Assembly: GCA_050018415.1 (NCBI GenBank)
Contig: JBEKAB010000008.1
Location: 58,618-122,617 of the forward strand
Direction: 5' to 3'
DNA from: UBA1161 sp002311745
Lineage (GTDB): Bacteria; Planctomycetota; Phycisphaerae; Tepidisphaerales; Tepidisphaeraceae
Length of the DNA stretch: 64,000 nt
A program made the position numbers and the translations under genes. Positions 17,096 to 26,027 of the stretch are shown here, in pieces; position 1 is the stretch's first letter; every line of letters begins with the position of its first letter. A model generated the notes under the pieces. That model was not told the DNA's origin, made no database searches, and saw only the letters and a list, made by a program, of their open reading frames with translations.

Positions 17096-20041
17096 TCACA
17101 AGGTTCTCTGGAACGTTTCGCGGATGTACGCTTCCAGTACGTCGCCGACCTTGATGTCGTCGTAGCCGGCGATCTTGATGCCGCACTCGAAGCCCGCCTT
17201 GACCTCCTTGACGTCGTCCTTGACGCGTTTGAGCGATTCCAGAGACAGGTCCTCGGTGACGACGACGCCGTCGCGGACCAGCCGGACCTTGCTGCCGCGT
17301 TGAATGTGCCCGTCCGTGACGAAGCACCCCGCGACGTTGCCGATCTTGGAAACCTTGTACACCTTTCGGATTTCCGCGTGCCCGTGCAATTTCTCGCGGA
17401 CCTCCGGCTCCAGCAGGCCCGACAGCGCCTTTTTCAGATCGTCGAAAATTTCATAGATGATGCGATAAAGGCGGATCTCCACGCGGCGCTGCTCGGCCAG
17501 TTGCCGGGCCGCTTCGTCCGGAACCACGTGGAACCCGATGATCACGGCGTTGGACGCGTCGGCCAACTCCACGTCGCTCTCGTTGATGCCGCCGACGGCG
17601 CAGTGGATCACGCGCACGCGAACCTCGTCCGTGTTGGCATCGGTGACGGTCTTGGCCAGCGTTTCGACCGAGCCTTGCACGTCGCCCTTGATGATGAGGT
17701 TGATGGTTTTCACCTCTTCGGCCTTCATCGTGTCAAACAGCGTGTCGAGCGTGACCTTGTTGGACGCCGCAAGCTGATTTTGCCGCGAGCGGGCGATGCG
17801 TTCGTCCGCGATGGCGCGGGCGCGGTCCGGGTCGTCCAGGGCGTAGAACTTATCGCCGGCCATGGGCAGATCGCTCAAGCCGCTGACGATCACCGGCGTA
17901 CTGGGCCCGGCCTCGGTGACGCTGTCGCCGCGATCGTTGAGCAGGTTGCGGATTTTGCCGTAGCCGGTGCCCGCCAGGACGATGTCGCCCACGTGCAGCG
18001 TGCCGTCCTGCACCAAAACCGTGGCGACGGCGCCCATGCCTTCGTCCATGCGACCCTCGATGACCGCGCCCACCGCGGGGGCCGACGGGTCGGCCTTCAA
18101 CTCCATGATCTGGCTCTGCAGGTCCAGGGTCTCGATCAGCTCCGGGATTCCCTGGCCGGTGACCGCGCTGGTGCGGATGACCTCGGTCTGCCCGCCCCAC
18201 TCGACGGGATTCAGACCCTCCTTGGCAAGCTGACCCAGCACCATGTCGGGATTGGCGTCGGGCCGGTCCATCTTGTTCAGCGCCACGACGATGGGCACCC
18301 CGGCCGCGCGCGCATGGTTGATCGACTCCACCGTTTGGGGCTGCACGCCCTCGGCGGCCGCGACGACCAGCACCACCACGTCCGTCATGTTCGCCCCGCG
18401 GGCACGCATCGAGGTGAAGGCCTGGTGGCCCGGCGTGTCGATGAACGTCACGCGCTTCTCGCCAAGCTGCACCATCCACGCCGCCGTGTGCTGGGTGATG
18501 CCCCCGGCCTCCCCCGCGGCCACGTGGGCGTTGCGAATCTTGTCCAGCAGCGATGTCTTGCCGTGGTCCACGTGGCCCAGAATCGTCACCACCGCCGGAC
18601 GCAGACGAAGAGCCGCCGGATCCGTCGCGGCGCGACGCGAAGCGATCTCCTGGGCCAGCGCCTCTTCCAGCGTCGCCCGCTGCGCGATTTGCAGTTCGAT
18701 GCCGAACTCCAGAGCGATGGCCTCGGCGGCGGTGGCGTCCAGCGTCTGGTTGATCGTGGCGAAAACGCCCTGCTTCATGAGCTTGCCGATGACGTCGCTG
18801 CTCTTGACGCCCAGGGCGACCGAGAGCGATTTGACGCTGATCGGCTCTTCCACCGTGACCGGCTCGCCGCGCTGAACGATCGGCTTGGCCGGCGCGTGCA
18901 TGCCGCGCTTTTCGATCTGGCGCAGGTGGCTGTCGAAGACGTTTCGCGAACTGGCGGCGGCGTTGAGGGCATCGCGGCGGGCGATCAGGTCCGCATCCGT
19001 GAACTCCTTGAGTTTTTCCATCGCCTCGCCGCGGCGGCCGTCCACGCCCCGCCGGCGGCTGGAAAGGCTGCCCCCTTTCTTGGCGGTCTTCTTCTTCTGC
19101 TCCTCCCCTTCTTCCTCCTCGACGGCGCGCACGCCACGCCCGGCACGCGGCGCGGCGGGCGCGGTCACAGGCGCCTCGGGCATCCCCGGACGCGGCGGAC
19201 GCGCCGCGCGCGTGTCGATGGTCTCTTCTTTTTCGATGCGGACAACTCGCGGGCCTTGAATCTTGGCCGGCTGAAGGGTGGTGAGCTGCGGTGCCGGCGG
19301 CGTAGGTTTCCGCTCGACGGCGGTACCCGCCGCCAGGATTCGGCTGGCCAGCGTCACTGTCGGCCGAGGCGGACGAATGTGCTCCACGCCTGCGACGGCC
19401 GGTGCGCCCCCAGCCGGCGGCGCTTTGGGCGCAGGCGGCGCAGCCGCTGACGGCGCGGCCACCTTGGCCGCAGCGGCCGGAGGTGCCGGCGGCGCCGTGA
19501 CCGGGGCGGGCGCGGGAGGCGCAGCCGGCGCCTCGACGACTACGGGCCCCGCGATTTCAGGAGCAGCAACGGGGGCAACCGGCGCGGCCGGACCAGGCGG
19601 TGCCGGCGCGGCCGGACCAGGCGGTGCCGCCGCGGCCGGCGGCTTGCGCGCCGGCCGTTTGGCTTTGGTTGGCGGGCGCGGCGCCTCAGCCACCGGCGGC
19701 GCTTCAGTCCCAGCCGCCGCGATACCCGCCGCCGGCCCTGGCGGCGCTTCGGCGACGGCGGCCGGCGCGGCGGCAGCGGCTTCGGTCGGTTCCTTTTTCT
19801 TTCGCGTGCGCGCCGCCTTCGGTTTGGCGACGACTTCCACGTGCGGCGCCGTTTCCACCGCCGTGCCGCCTCCCTGCCCGCTGAACCAATCCCGCACGGA
19901 CGCGGCCAGGCCAAACGACAGCGTGCTCATGTGATTGGGCGCGGCGTCCGCCAAACCTTCCTCCTTCAACTTCTGGAGGATGGTCTTGCTCTCGATGCCC
20001 AATTCCTTGGCCAGGAGGTTGACTCGAATGCCCTTCGCCAA
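17096..20041 (-). CDS. infB: Translation initiation factor IF-2
   Basis: A 981-residue IF-2, the GTPase that places fMet-tRNA on the 30S subunit. Residues 1-50 are the IF2_N domain (MAKGIRVNLLAKELGI), 60-330 a long Ala/Pro-rich linker, 390-450 a second IF2_N-like domain (VKSLSVALGVKSSDVIGKLM). The GTPase has G1 GHVDHGKT at 489-496, G3 DTPGH at 535 and G4 NKMD at 589, followed by domains II-IV. The start codon is TTG, supported by GGGAGA six bases upstream and by the family N-terminus. It follows nusA by 37 bp. Confidence 0.96.
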   Translation of the reverse strand: MAKGIRVNLLAKELGIESKTILQKLKEEGLADAAPNHMSTLSFGLAASVRDWFSGQGGGTAVETAPHVEVVAKPKAARTRKKKEPTEAAAAAPAAVAEAPPGPAAGIAAAGTEAPPVAEAPRPPTKAKRPARKPPAAAAPPGPAAPAPPGPAAPVAPVAAPEIAGPVVVEAPAAPPAPAPVTAPPAPPAAAAKVAAPSAAAPPAPKAPPAGGAPAVAGVEHIRPPRPTVTLASRILAAGTAVERKPTPPAPQLTTLQPAKIQGPRVVRIEKEETIDTRAARPPRPGMPEAPVTAPAAPRAGRGVRAVEEEEGEEQKKKTAKKGGSLSSRRRGVDGRRGEAMEKLKEFTDADLIARRDALNAAASSRNVFDSHLRQIEKRGMHAPAKPIVQRGEPVTVEEPISVKSLSVALGVKSSDVIGKLMKQGVFATINQTLDATAAEAIALEFGIELQIAQRATLEEALAQEIASRRAATDPAALRLRPAVVTILGHVDHGKTSLLDKIRNAHVAAGEAGGITQHTAAWMVQLGEKRVTFIDTPGHQAFTSMRARGANMTDVVVLVVAAAEGVQPQTVESINHARAAGVPIVVALNKMDRPDANPDMVLGQLAKEGLNPVEWGGQTEVIRTSAVTGQGIPELIETLDLQSQIMELKADPSAPAVGAVIEGRMDEGMGAVATVLVQDGTLHVGDIVLAGTGYGKIRNLLNDRGDSVTEAGPSTPVIVSGLSDLPMAGDKFYALDDPDRARAIADERIARSRQNQLAASNKVTLDTLFDTMKAEEVKTINLIIKGDVQGSVETLAKTVTDANTDEVRVRVIHCAVGGINESDVELADASNAVIIGFHVVPDEAARQLAEQRRVEIRLYRIIYEIFDDLKKALSGLLEPEVREKLHGHAEIRKVYKVSKIGNVAGCFVTDGHIQRGSKVRLVRDGVVVTEDLSLESLKRVKDDVKEVKAGFECGIKIAGYDDIKVGDVLEAYIRETFQRTL

Positions 20042-20078
20042 AACAGATCTCCCAATGCACTACGATCCAGTCACGCGC

Positions 20079-21710
20079 TTACAACTTGTCGCTGGTCTTT
20101 GCCGGTGGAGGGACGCTGCCCTCGGCCAGCGCGGCGGTATCCGCCTCATCCGGCGGGCGACGCCCGCTACCCTCCGCAGGAGGACGCGCCGCGCCTTGAA
20201 CCGCCTGCTCTTCCGGCGAAAGTTCCTCGCGGTCGGCCACCGCCGATTCCTTGTGAACGGTCACTTCCGCGGCGCCGCCGGCGGCGGCCTCCAGAGGGCC
20301 GGGCAATGCCGCACCTTCGGTTTCCGCAGATGCCTCGCCGGTCGCTTCAGCGCCTTCCGCGGGCGATTCACCGCTTTCGGCGGTCGCTTCGGCCACTTCC
20401 GTGCCTGCTGCGGCGCCTTCCGCGGGCGATTCAGCGCCTACGGCGGGCTCTTCGCCCAAGGCCAACAGCGCCGCCTTGTCCGCCGCGACGGCGGAAGCTG
20501 CGGCCGCCTTCGCGGACGCGTCGGCTATCTTCTTCGCTTCCTGCTCGACCGCGACCAGCTTGGCTTCCTCGGCACACCGTTCCACCACGGCCTGCGCGGT
20601 GGCTTCGTCCAAACCCAATTCCTCCATCAGCGGGCCCGTGCCCACTTCCTCCAAGTCGCGCACGTCGATCAGACCCAGGACGATCACCTTGTCGATCATC
20701 TCCTTGGTGATGCCGGCGATGCTCCGCAGGGTTTCGTCCAGTCGCTGCGTGCCCTTGTGGAACTCCGTCGGCGTGAGGATGTCGATATCCCAGCCGGTCA
20801 GCCGTGCCGCCAGGCGCACGTTCTGCCCGCGCTTGCCGATGGCCAGGGACAATTGGTCCTCGTTGACCACGACGGTGGCGCGCCCCAGCTCGAAGCACAA
20901 GGCGACCTCGGCCACCTCGGCGGGCTTCAGGGCGTTGCTGATCAGGATCTGGCTGGATTCATTCCAGCGGACGATGTCGATCTTTTCCCCGCCCAGTTCA
21001 TCGACGATGTTTTTGATTCGGCTGCCGCGCACGCCGACGCAGGCGCCCACCGCATCCACCTTGGTGTCGATGGAGGAGACGGCGATCTTGGTGCGATGGC
21101 CGGGCTCGCGGGCCAGGGCCTTGATCTCGATGGTGCGCTCCCCGACCTCCGGCACCTCGCGCTCAAAGAGCCGGCGAATCAGCTCCGGGTGGCTGCGGCT
21201 GAGAATGATCTTCACGGAACTGGGCGTATCCCGCACCTCCAGGATCAGCGCCTGCACGCGCTCGCCGACCTGGTGCACCTCGCCGGGGATCTGCTCGCTG
21301 CGTGGCATGATCCCCTCGACGTTGCGCAGCAGGGTGACGATCATGGTGTCGCGTTCGAAGCGGGCGACCGTGCCGGTGATGACCGTGCCCACCCGGTCCT
21401 TGTATTCCTCGTAGATGCTGCCGCGCTCGTCCTGCCGGATGAGCTGGATCATGACCTGCTTGACCGTTTGGGCGCCGATGCGGCCGACCACCACAAGGGG
21501 CACTTCCACTCCCTGGCGGGCCGCGGTGATCACCCCGCTTTGGCGGTCGAGCTTGACCGTGAACTCGCTGGCATCCTCGGTGTTGAACTGTTTGCGCAAG
21601 CCGGACGCGACCGCCTGCTCGATGTCGTTGTAGATCTGCTCGCGCTCGATGTTCTTGTCGCGGGCGATGCCGTCGACAATCCGGATCAGTTCTTGAGAAT
21701 TCATACCCAT
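20079..21710 (-). CDS. nusA: Transcription termination/antitermination protein NusA
   Basis: A 543-residue NusA, an RNA polymerase-associated factor in pausing, termination and antitermination. The N-terminal domain (ELIRIVDGIARDKNI), S1 domain (VGTVITGTVARFERDTMIVT) and KH domains (VDAVGACVGVRGSRIKNIV; LAIGKRGQNVRLAARLTGWD) are clear up to about residue 350. After a short helix-hairpin-helix segment comes an Ala/Glu/Pro-rich low-complexity tail to the C-terminus, about 140 residues long. Two ATGs are possible (21710 and 21704, MNSQEL); the second matches the family better. rimP, often upstream, is absent. First gene of the run to yebC. Confidence 0.95.
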   Translation of the reverse strand: MGMNSQELIRIVDGIARDKNIEREQIYNDIEQAVASGLRKQFNTEDASEFTVKLDRQSGVITAARQGVEVPLVVVGRIGAQTVKQVMIQLIRQDERGSIYEEYKDRVGTVITGTVARFERDTMIVTLLRNVEGIMPRSEQIPGEVHQVGERVQALILEVRDTPSSVKIILSRSHPELIRRLFEREVPEVGERTIEIKALAREPGHRTKIAVSSIDTKVDAVGACVGVRGSRIKNIVDELGGEKIDIVRWNESSQILISNALKPAEVAEVALCFELGRATVVVNEDQLSLAIGKRGQNVRLAARLTGWDIDILTPTEFHKGTQRLDETLRSIAGITKEMIDKVIVLGLIDVRDLEEVGTGPLMEELGLDEATAQAVVERCAEEAKLVAVEQEAKKIADASAKAAAASAVAADKAALLALGEEPAVGAESPAEGAAAGTEVAEATAESGESPAEGAEATGEASAETEGAALPGPLEAAAGGAAEVTVHKESAVADREELSPEEQAVQGAARPPAEGSGRRPPDEADTAALAEGSVPPPAKTSDKL

Positions 21711-21868
21711 ATCTGCTCGCTATTCAATTGTCTGACGCAAAACAACTCCACCAACAAAAAGGGCCGACCCAAACCGGCGGCCCCAGACAAACCGGCGAAA
21801 AAACGCCAGGCGCCTATCCCGCGTCCTTCCTGCGGATAGGCGGAGCCTCGGACAACGGACCATGCGCC

Positions 21869-23059
21869 TTAGGTAAGTGCATGGGCCGGCTCGGTGGTGG
21901 GAGACATGGTCTCCAGGCTCAGGTTCATCCCGGTCTCTCCGGGTTCAAAAATATGCACCTTCCGAAGCTCGACATAAACGGTGGCCTCGGAACCGCCCGC
22001 CACGCCGCTCTGGGCCTCGACGCGGGCGACAATCGAATCGTGCCAAGCCGTGCTCATGGAAACGTCCATCTCGCTGCCCAGCGGCTCAATGACGTTCAGG
22101 CGGACCTTGATCGCCGCCCATTGGCCGTCCGGGGGCCGCAAATGCAAGTGCTCCGGACGGATGCCTAACACCAAGCGGCTGCCGACCCGGCTCTGTAGCC
22201 GCCGGCCAACCGTCGGCGACAACTGCTCCATAGAAAGCGTAAACCCTTCGCCGGGGAAGGTCAACCCGCCGCCAGCCAATCGGCCTTCTATAAATGCCAA
22301 CCCAAGCTCGGATTGGCGAAGCGTCCCGTCGAAAAAGTTCATCGGCGGAGTGCCGATAAAACCGGCCACGAAACGGTTCAAAGGGCAGTTATAGGTATTC
22401 AGCGGCGTGTCAGCTTGCTGAATCCGCCCATCCTTCATGACCACAATCCGATCCCCCAGGGTCATCGCCTCTTCCTGATCGTGGGTGACGTAAATCGTGG
22501 TGGTGCGGAGGCGCTGGTGCAGACGCTTCAGCTCGCCGCGCGTGGTCACGCGCAGCTTGGCATCCAAGTTGGACAGCGGCTCATCGAACAAAAACGCCGC
22601 CGGCTCGCGCACGATCGCCCGCCCCACCGCCACCCGCTGCCTCTGACCGCCGGACAGTTGCTTGGGCTTGCGATCCATCAGGTGCTCGATGTCCAGGATT
22701 CGCGCCGCCTCGGCGACGCGCTGACGGATCTGCCCCCGCGGCATCCCCCGCAGCTTTAGCCCGAAGGCCATGTTCTTGTACACCGTCATGTGCGGATAAA
22801 GGGCGTAATTCTGAAACACCATGGCGATGTCGCGGTCCTTGGGGGCAACGTCATTGACGATGCGCTGGCCGATGCGCACCACACCCTCGCTAATCTCCTC
22901 CAACCCCGCGATCATGCGCAGCGTCGTGCTCTTGCCGCACCCGGAGGGACCGACCAGCACGACCAGCTCGCGGTCGGCAACCTGAAGATCGATCCCGTCC
23001 ACGGCTTTGACCCCGCCGGGATAGACCTTGCTCACCTTTTCCAGTACCACTTGTGCCAT
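21869..23059 (-). CDS. MalK/UgpC/MsmK-type sugar ABC transporter ATPase
   Basis: A 396-residue ATPase of the carbohydrate-uptake-1 ABC family. Walker A GPSGCGKST is at 37-45, then the Q-loop, signature LSGGQRQRVAVGRA, Walker B FLFDEP with SNLDAKLR, and the C-terminal TOBE-like regulatory domain (LGIRPEHLHLRPPDGQW). Such ATPases often serve several sugar transporters, so a solitary copy without permease or binding-protein genes, as here, is usual for MsmK-like proteins. Start 23059 gives the family start MAQVVLEKVSKVYPGG; the frame stays open for 400 codons upstream but that part is opposite the aldo/keto reductase gene. Confidence 0.92.
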   Translation of the reverse strand: MAQVVLEKVSKVYPGGVKAVDGIDLQVADRELVVLVGPSGCGKSTTLRMIAGLEEISEGVVRIGQRIVNDVAPKDRDIAMVFQNYALYPHMTVYKNMAFGLKLRGMPRGQIRQRVAEAARILDIEHLMDRKPKQLSGGQRQRVAVGRAIVREPAAFLFDEPLSNLDAKLRVTTRGELKRLHQRLRTTTIYVTHDQEEAMTLGDRIVVMKDGRIQQADTPLNTYNCPLNRFVAGFIGTPPMNFFDGTLRQSELGLAFIEGRLAGGGLTFPGEGFTLSMEQLSPTVGRRLQSRVGSRLVLGIRPEHLHLRPPDGQWAAIKVRLNVIEPLGSEMDVSMSTAWHDSIVARVEAQSGVAGGSEATVYVELRKVHIFEPGETGMNLSLETMSPTTEPAHALT

Positions 23060-23215
23060 AGAGTGCCGCCGTCCGCGACCGGAGCGGTGGATTATATGAA
23101 CACGTGAAAACCGGTCAATTTGGGGGATTGGGCGGCGCGGCACGCCATGCGTCAATCGTTGCCTCCAGCGGCATTCTGCGATATCTAACTGGGTGTCGAG
23201 CGAAAGGATGCATCC

Positions 23216-24199
23216 GTGAAATACACGCCACTGGGTCGAACGGGGTTGCAGGTGTCGCGCCTCTGTCTGGGTACGATGAACTTCGGGCCGCACGTCTCCG
23301 AGGCCGAATCCCATGCCATCATGGACAAGGCCCTGGAACTGGGCATTAACTTTATCGATACCGCCGACATCTACGGGCAAAAGAAAGGCAAAGGGTTTTC
23401 CGAGCAGGTCGTCGGCAATTGGCTGGTGCAAGGAAACCGCCGGCGCGAAAAAATCATCCTGGCCACCAAGGTCTATACCGACATGACGGTCGAGCCGGGC
23501 GATCTCACGATGCAGACGGGACTCAGCGCCGTCAAAATCCGCCGGGCCTGCGACGACAGCCTCCGCCGATTGAAAACCGACTACATCGACCTGTACCAAA
23601 TGCACCACATCGCACGCGAGACTCCGTGGGATGAAATCTGGCAGGCGATGGAACTGCTCGTCCAACAAGGAAAAATCATCTACGTCGGCAGCAGCAATTT
23701 CGGCGGCTGGCACATCGCCCAGGCGTGCGAGACGGCGGGGCGGCGAAACTTCCACGGCCTGGTCTGCGAGCAGAGCAAATACAGCCTCGCCACGCGCACC
23801 ATCGAGCTGGAAGTCATCCCCGCCTGCAAAGCCTACGGCCTTGGGCTGATCCCCTGGAGCCCCCTGGAAAGCGGCCTGTTGGGTGGACCGGCGCAGAAAC
23901 TGGATCAGGGCCGACGCGGCAGCGAGGACGTCCAAAAAAGACGAGAACGCCGACGCTCCCAGTTTGAAACCTGGGAAATTCTCTGCCGCGAACTGGGCGA
24001 AAACCCCGCCAACGTCGCCCTGGCCTGGCTCTTGGCTAATCCCGTCGTCACCGCCCCCATCATCGGGCCGCGCACCATGGACCAGCTCACCAGCTCCCTG
24101 CGCTGCCTCGACATCACGCTCAGCGACACGACGATGCAGCATCTGAACGAAATCTGGCCCGGCCCCGGCGGCGAAGCGCCCGAAGCCTACGCGTGGTGA
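23216..24199 (+). CDS. Aldo/keto reductase
   Basis: A 327-residue NADP(H)-dependent reductase with a TIM barrel. The catalytic tetrad is in place: Asp48 and Tyr53 in FIDTADIYG, Lys85 in LATKVY and His130 in YQMHHI. The GTG start has AAGGA seven or eight bases upstream. The sequence (YTPLGRTGLQVSRLCLGTMNFG) places it with the YajO/YeaE/GSP69 type rather than with aldose reductases; the substrate is unknown. The promoter lies in the spacer shared with the divergent ABC ATPase gene. Confidence 0.92.
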   Translation: MKYTPLGRTGLQVSRLCLGTMNFGPHVSEAESHAIMDKALELGINFIDTADIYGQKKGKGFSEQVVGNWLVQGNRRREKIILATKVYTDMTVEPGDLTMQTGLSAVKIRRACDDSLRRLKTDYIDLYQMHHIARETPWDEIWQAMELLVQQGKIIYVGSSNFGGWHIAQACETAGRRNFHGLVCEQSKYSLATRTIELEVIPACKAYGLGLIPWSPLESGLLGGPAQKLDQGRRGSEDVQKRRERRRSQFETWEILCRELGENPANVALAWLLANPVVTAPIIGPRTMDQLTSSLRCLDITLSDTTMQHLNEIWPGPGGEAPEAYAW

Positions 24200-24205
24200 G
24201 AATTC

Positions 24206-24233
24206 GATGAATGCTGAGTGCTGAATGATGAAT
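24206..24233 (+). repeat. Tandem heptamers covering the start of the DUF89 gene
   Basis: Four adjacent 7-mers: GATGAAT, GCTGAGT, GCTGAAT, GATGAAT. The copies at the ends and the two GAATTC sites (24200-24205 and 24230-24235) frame the array. Its last heptamers supply the ATG codons of the following gene. Confidence 0.75.
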
Positions 24234-25325
24234 TCTTCCGCGCGTGTGGCGCCGTTCTGCAAACTTGCCGACCCTCAACGATACCTGGCCTGCCCGTGGG
24301 ACCTGACCGCAGACCCCGGGGGCCGCGCCCACTGGATCGAGTTCTTCAAACGCCACTTGGGCACGATCCTGGCCGTGGGAATCGAAGCCGCAACGACGCG
24401 CGGAGAATCCCTCGCCAACGCCCAGGCCCGCGCCGCCCGCTGCCGACAGGAATTCGTCACCGCCTTCGACGCCTTCGACGCCAACCCGCGCGGATTCGGC
24501 CGCGTCACCATCCTCACCCTCGACCGCTGGCGCGATGACCTGCTCCGCCGACACGGCTTTGTCGATCCCTTCATCGATCTGAAAAACCGCGAGAACGAAA
24601 AAATGCTCCGCCTGCTGCCGGAACTCTGCGCGCAGCTCGATGCGCTGACCGGGCCCCAGCAACTGCAAGCGATCATCCGCGGGCTGTTCGCCGGAAATAT
24701 CTTCGACATGGGCGCGGACGCCACGGCCCAAAAATTCCTCGGCCAAAGCCCGGACTTTTTCGCGACGCGAGACAGCGTCGCCCCGCGCCCCTGGCTGATC
24801 GACGATTACGACGCCCTGGAAGCCCGCCTGCTGGGCGGCCCCGTGCACCGCAACGCCGTCTTCTTCGTCGACAACGCCGGCAGCGATTTCGTCCTGGGCG
24901 CCCTGCCCATGATCCGCTGGCTCGCCGGACGCGGCACGCGCATCGTCCTGGCCGCCAACTCGCGCCCGACCCTCAACGACATCACCATTGACGACGTGCA
25001 AACATGGTGGCCGCGCATCCTCCAGGCCGAACCATCCCTGCGCCCGCTGGCGATTGACCTGGTCGGCACCGGCACCGGCGAGCCGCTGATCGACCTAAGC
25101 CGCATCAACCCGCAGCTCAACGTCCTGTCCGCCGACGCCGATCTGGTCATCCTGGAAGGCATGGGCCGCGGCGTGGAGAGCAATCTCGAGGCCGCGTTTT
25201 CCTGCGACGCGTTGAACATCGCGATGGTCAAGGACACCGCCGTCGCCGCGCGACACGGGGGCAAGCTCTTCGACCTGGTTTGCCAGTTCCGCCCGGCGGC
25301 GCCATCAGGTCCAATACCGCACTAG
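24225..25325 (+). CDS. DUF89 metal-dependent damage-control phosphatase
   Basis: A 366-residue protein of the DUF89/ARMT1-like family. The metal and phosphate sites are FFVDNAGSDFVLG, LAANSRPTLNDIT and LVILEGMGRGVESN, in the normal order and spacing; a helical N-terminal domain precedes them. The sequence with CPWDLTADPGGRAHWIEFF recalls the phosphatase domain fused to pantothenate kinase 4 (subfamily II). Members hydrolyse damaged or excess phosphometabolites such as oxidised phosphopantetheine. The start lies in a heptamer array and two adjacent ATGs (24225, 24228) cannot be told apart. DinB follows after 11 bp. Confidence 0.85.
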   Translation: MMNSSARVAPFCKLADPQRYLACPWDLTADPGGRAHWIEFFKRHLGTILAVGIEAATTRGESLANAQARAARCRQEFVTAFDAFDANPRGFGRVTILTLDRWRDDLLRRHGFVDPFIDLKNRENEKMLRLLPELCAQLDALTGPQQLQAIIRGLFAGNIFDMGADATAQKFLGQSPDFFATRDSVAPRPWLIDDYDALEARLLGGPVHRNAVFFVDNAGSDFVLGALPMIRWLAGRGTRIVLAANSRPTLNDITIDDVQTWWPRILQAEPSLRPLAIDLVGTGTGEPLIDLSRINPQLNVLSADADLVILEGMGRGVESNLEAAFSCDALNIAMVKDTAVAARHGGKLFDLVCQFRPAAPSGPIPH

Positions 25326-25336
25326 GGAGAAGCATC

Positions 25337-25834
25337 ATGCTCACCAGCAACCCGCTTGACATCCTTCTTGCTCACGACAGGTGGGCAACGAAGCAAATCC
25401 TCCAGACGTGCCAGAAACTTTCGTCCGAGCAATTTCACCAGAAATTCGACATTGGACCGGGGTCGTTGCATGCCGCGGCCCTGCACATTCTCTCGGCCAT
25501 GCGGGCATGGGACGACGTGCTTGCCGGCCGACCGCAGCGCCCCCGCTTGGACGAAGGCGGCACACAAAAAACGCCCGCGGAGCTTCTGATGCTCTTGGAA
25601 GAAAGCGCCGATGATTTCGCCGCGACCGCCAAGCTCCACCCGCTTGAAGAAACCGTCGTCCGCACCCGCGGAGGAAAACAATACACCTTCACGCGGGGAG
25701 GCGTCATCACTCACGTCACGACCCACGGCATGCACCACCGCGCCCAGTGCCTGAACATGCTCCGGCACGTCGGCGCCAGTCCCCTGCCGCCCAGCAGCGT
25801 GGTGGAGTGGATGGCGGCCGGGGAGCCGAAATAG
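25337..25834 (+). CDS. DinB-family protein
   Basis: A 165-residue four-helix protein of the DinB/YfiT type. His residues in LLAHDRWA, SLHAAALHIL and HVTTHGMHHR occupy the metal-triad positions. Members include thiol transferases (mycothiol- or bacillithiol-dependent) and DNA-damage-induced proteins of unknown action. Start ATG 25337 has GGGAGA upstream. It is probably co-transcribed with the DUF89 gene, suggesting a detoxification or metabolite-repair role for the pair (inference). Confidence 0.82.
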   Translation: MLTSNPLDILLAHDRWATKQILQTCQKLSSEQFHQKFDIGPGSLHAAALHILSAMRAWDDVLAGRPQRPRLDEGGTQKTPAELLMLLEESADDFAATAKLHPLEETVVRTRGGKQYTFTRGGVITHVTTHGMHHRAQCLNMLRHVGASPLPPSSVVEWMAAGEPK

Positions 25835-25906
25835 CTCGCCGGAGTAAGCGTCTTCGGCCCGCCGCGATTGCGACCCTGGCCCCTGCGCGGCTAGACTATC
25901 GGAGTA

Positions 25907-25980
25907 CGGGGCGTAGCTCAGCTTGGTAGAGCGTCTGGTTTGGGACCAGAAGGTCGCACGTTCAAATCGTGTCGCCCCGA
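25907..25980 (+). tRNA. tRNA-Pro (TGG anticodon)
   Basis: Acceptor stem CGGGGCG/CGCCCCG with discriminator A, D-stem GCTC/GAGC, anticodon stem TCTGG/CCAGA with loop TTTGGGA (anticodon TGG), T-arm GCACG-TTCAAAT-CGTGT. CCA is not encoded. The leading C1-G72 pair is typical of tRNA-Pro. Confidence 0.95.
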
Positions 25981-26027
25981 TTCGCCCGAAGGGCGAATCA
26001 GAGCAGTGGAACAGTAGAGCAAAAAGC

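Noticed and set aside
17300..19450. Open frame of about 716 codons opposite infB
   Set aside because: It is antisense to infB and lacks any motif or ribosome-binding site.
23060..24262. N-terminal extension of the sugar ABC ATPase by about 400 codons
   Set aside because: The extension is antisense to the aldo/keto reductase gene; the ATPase family start is at 23059.
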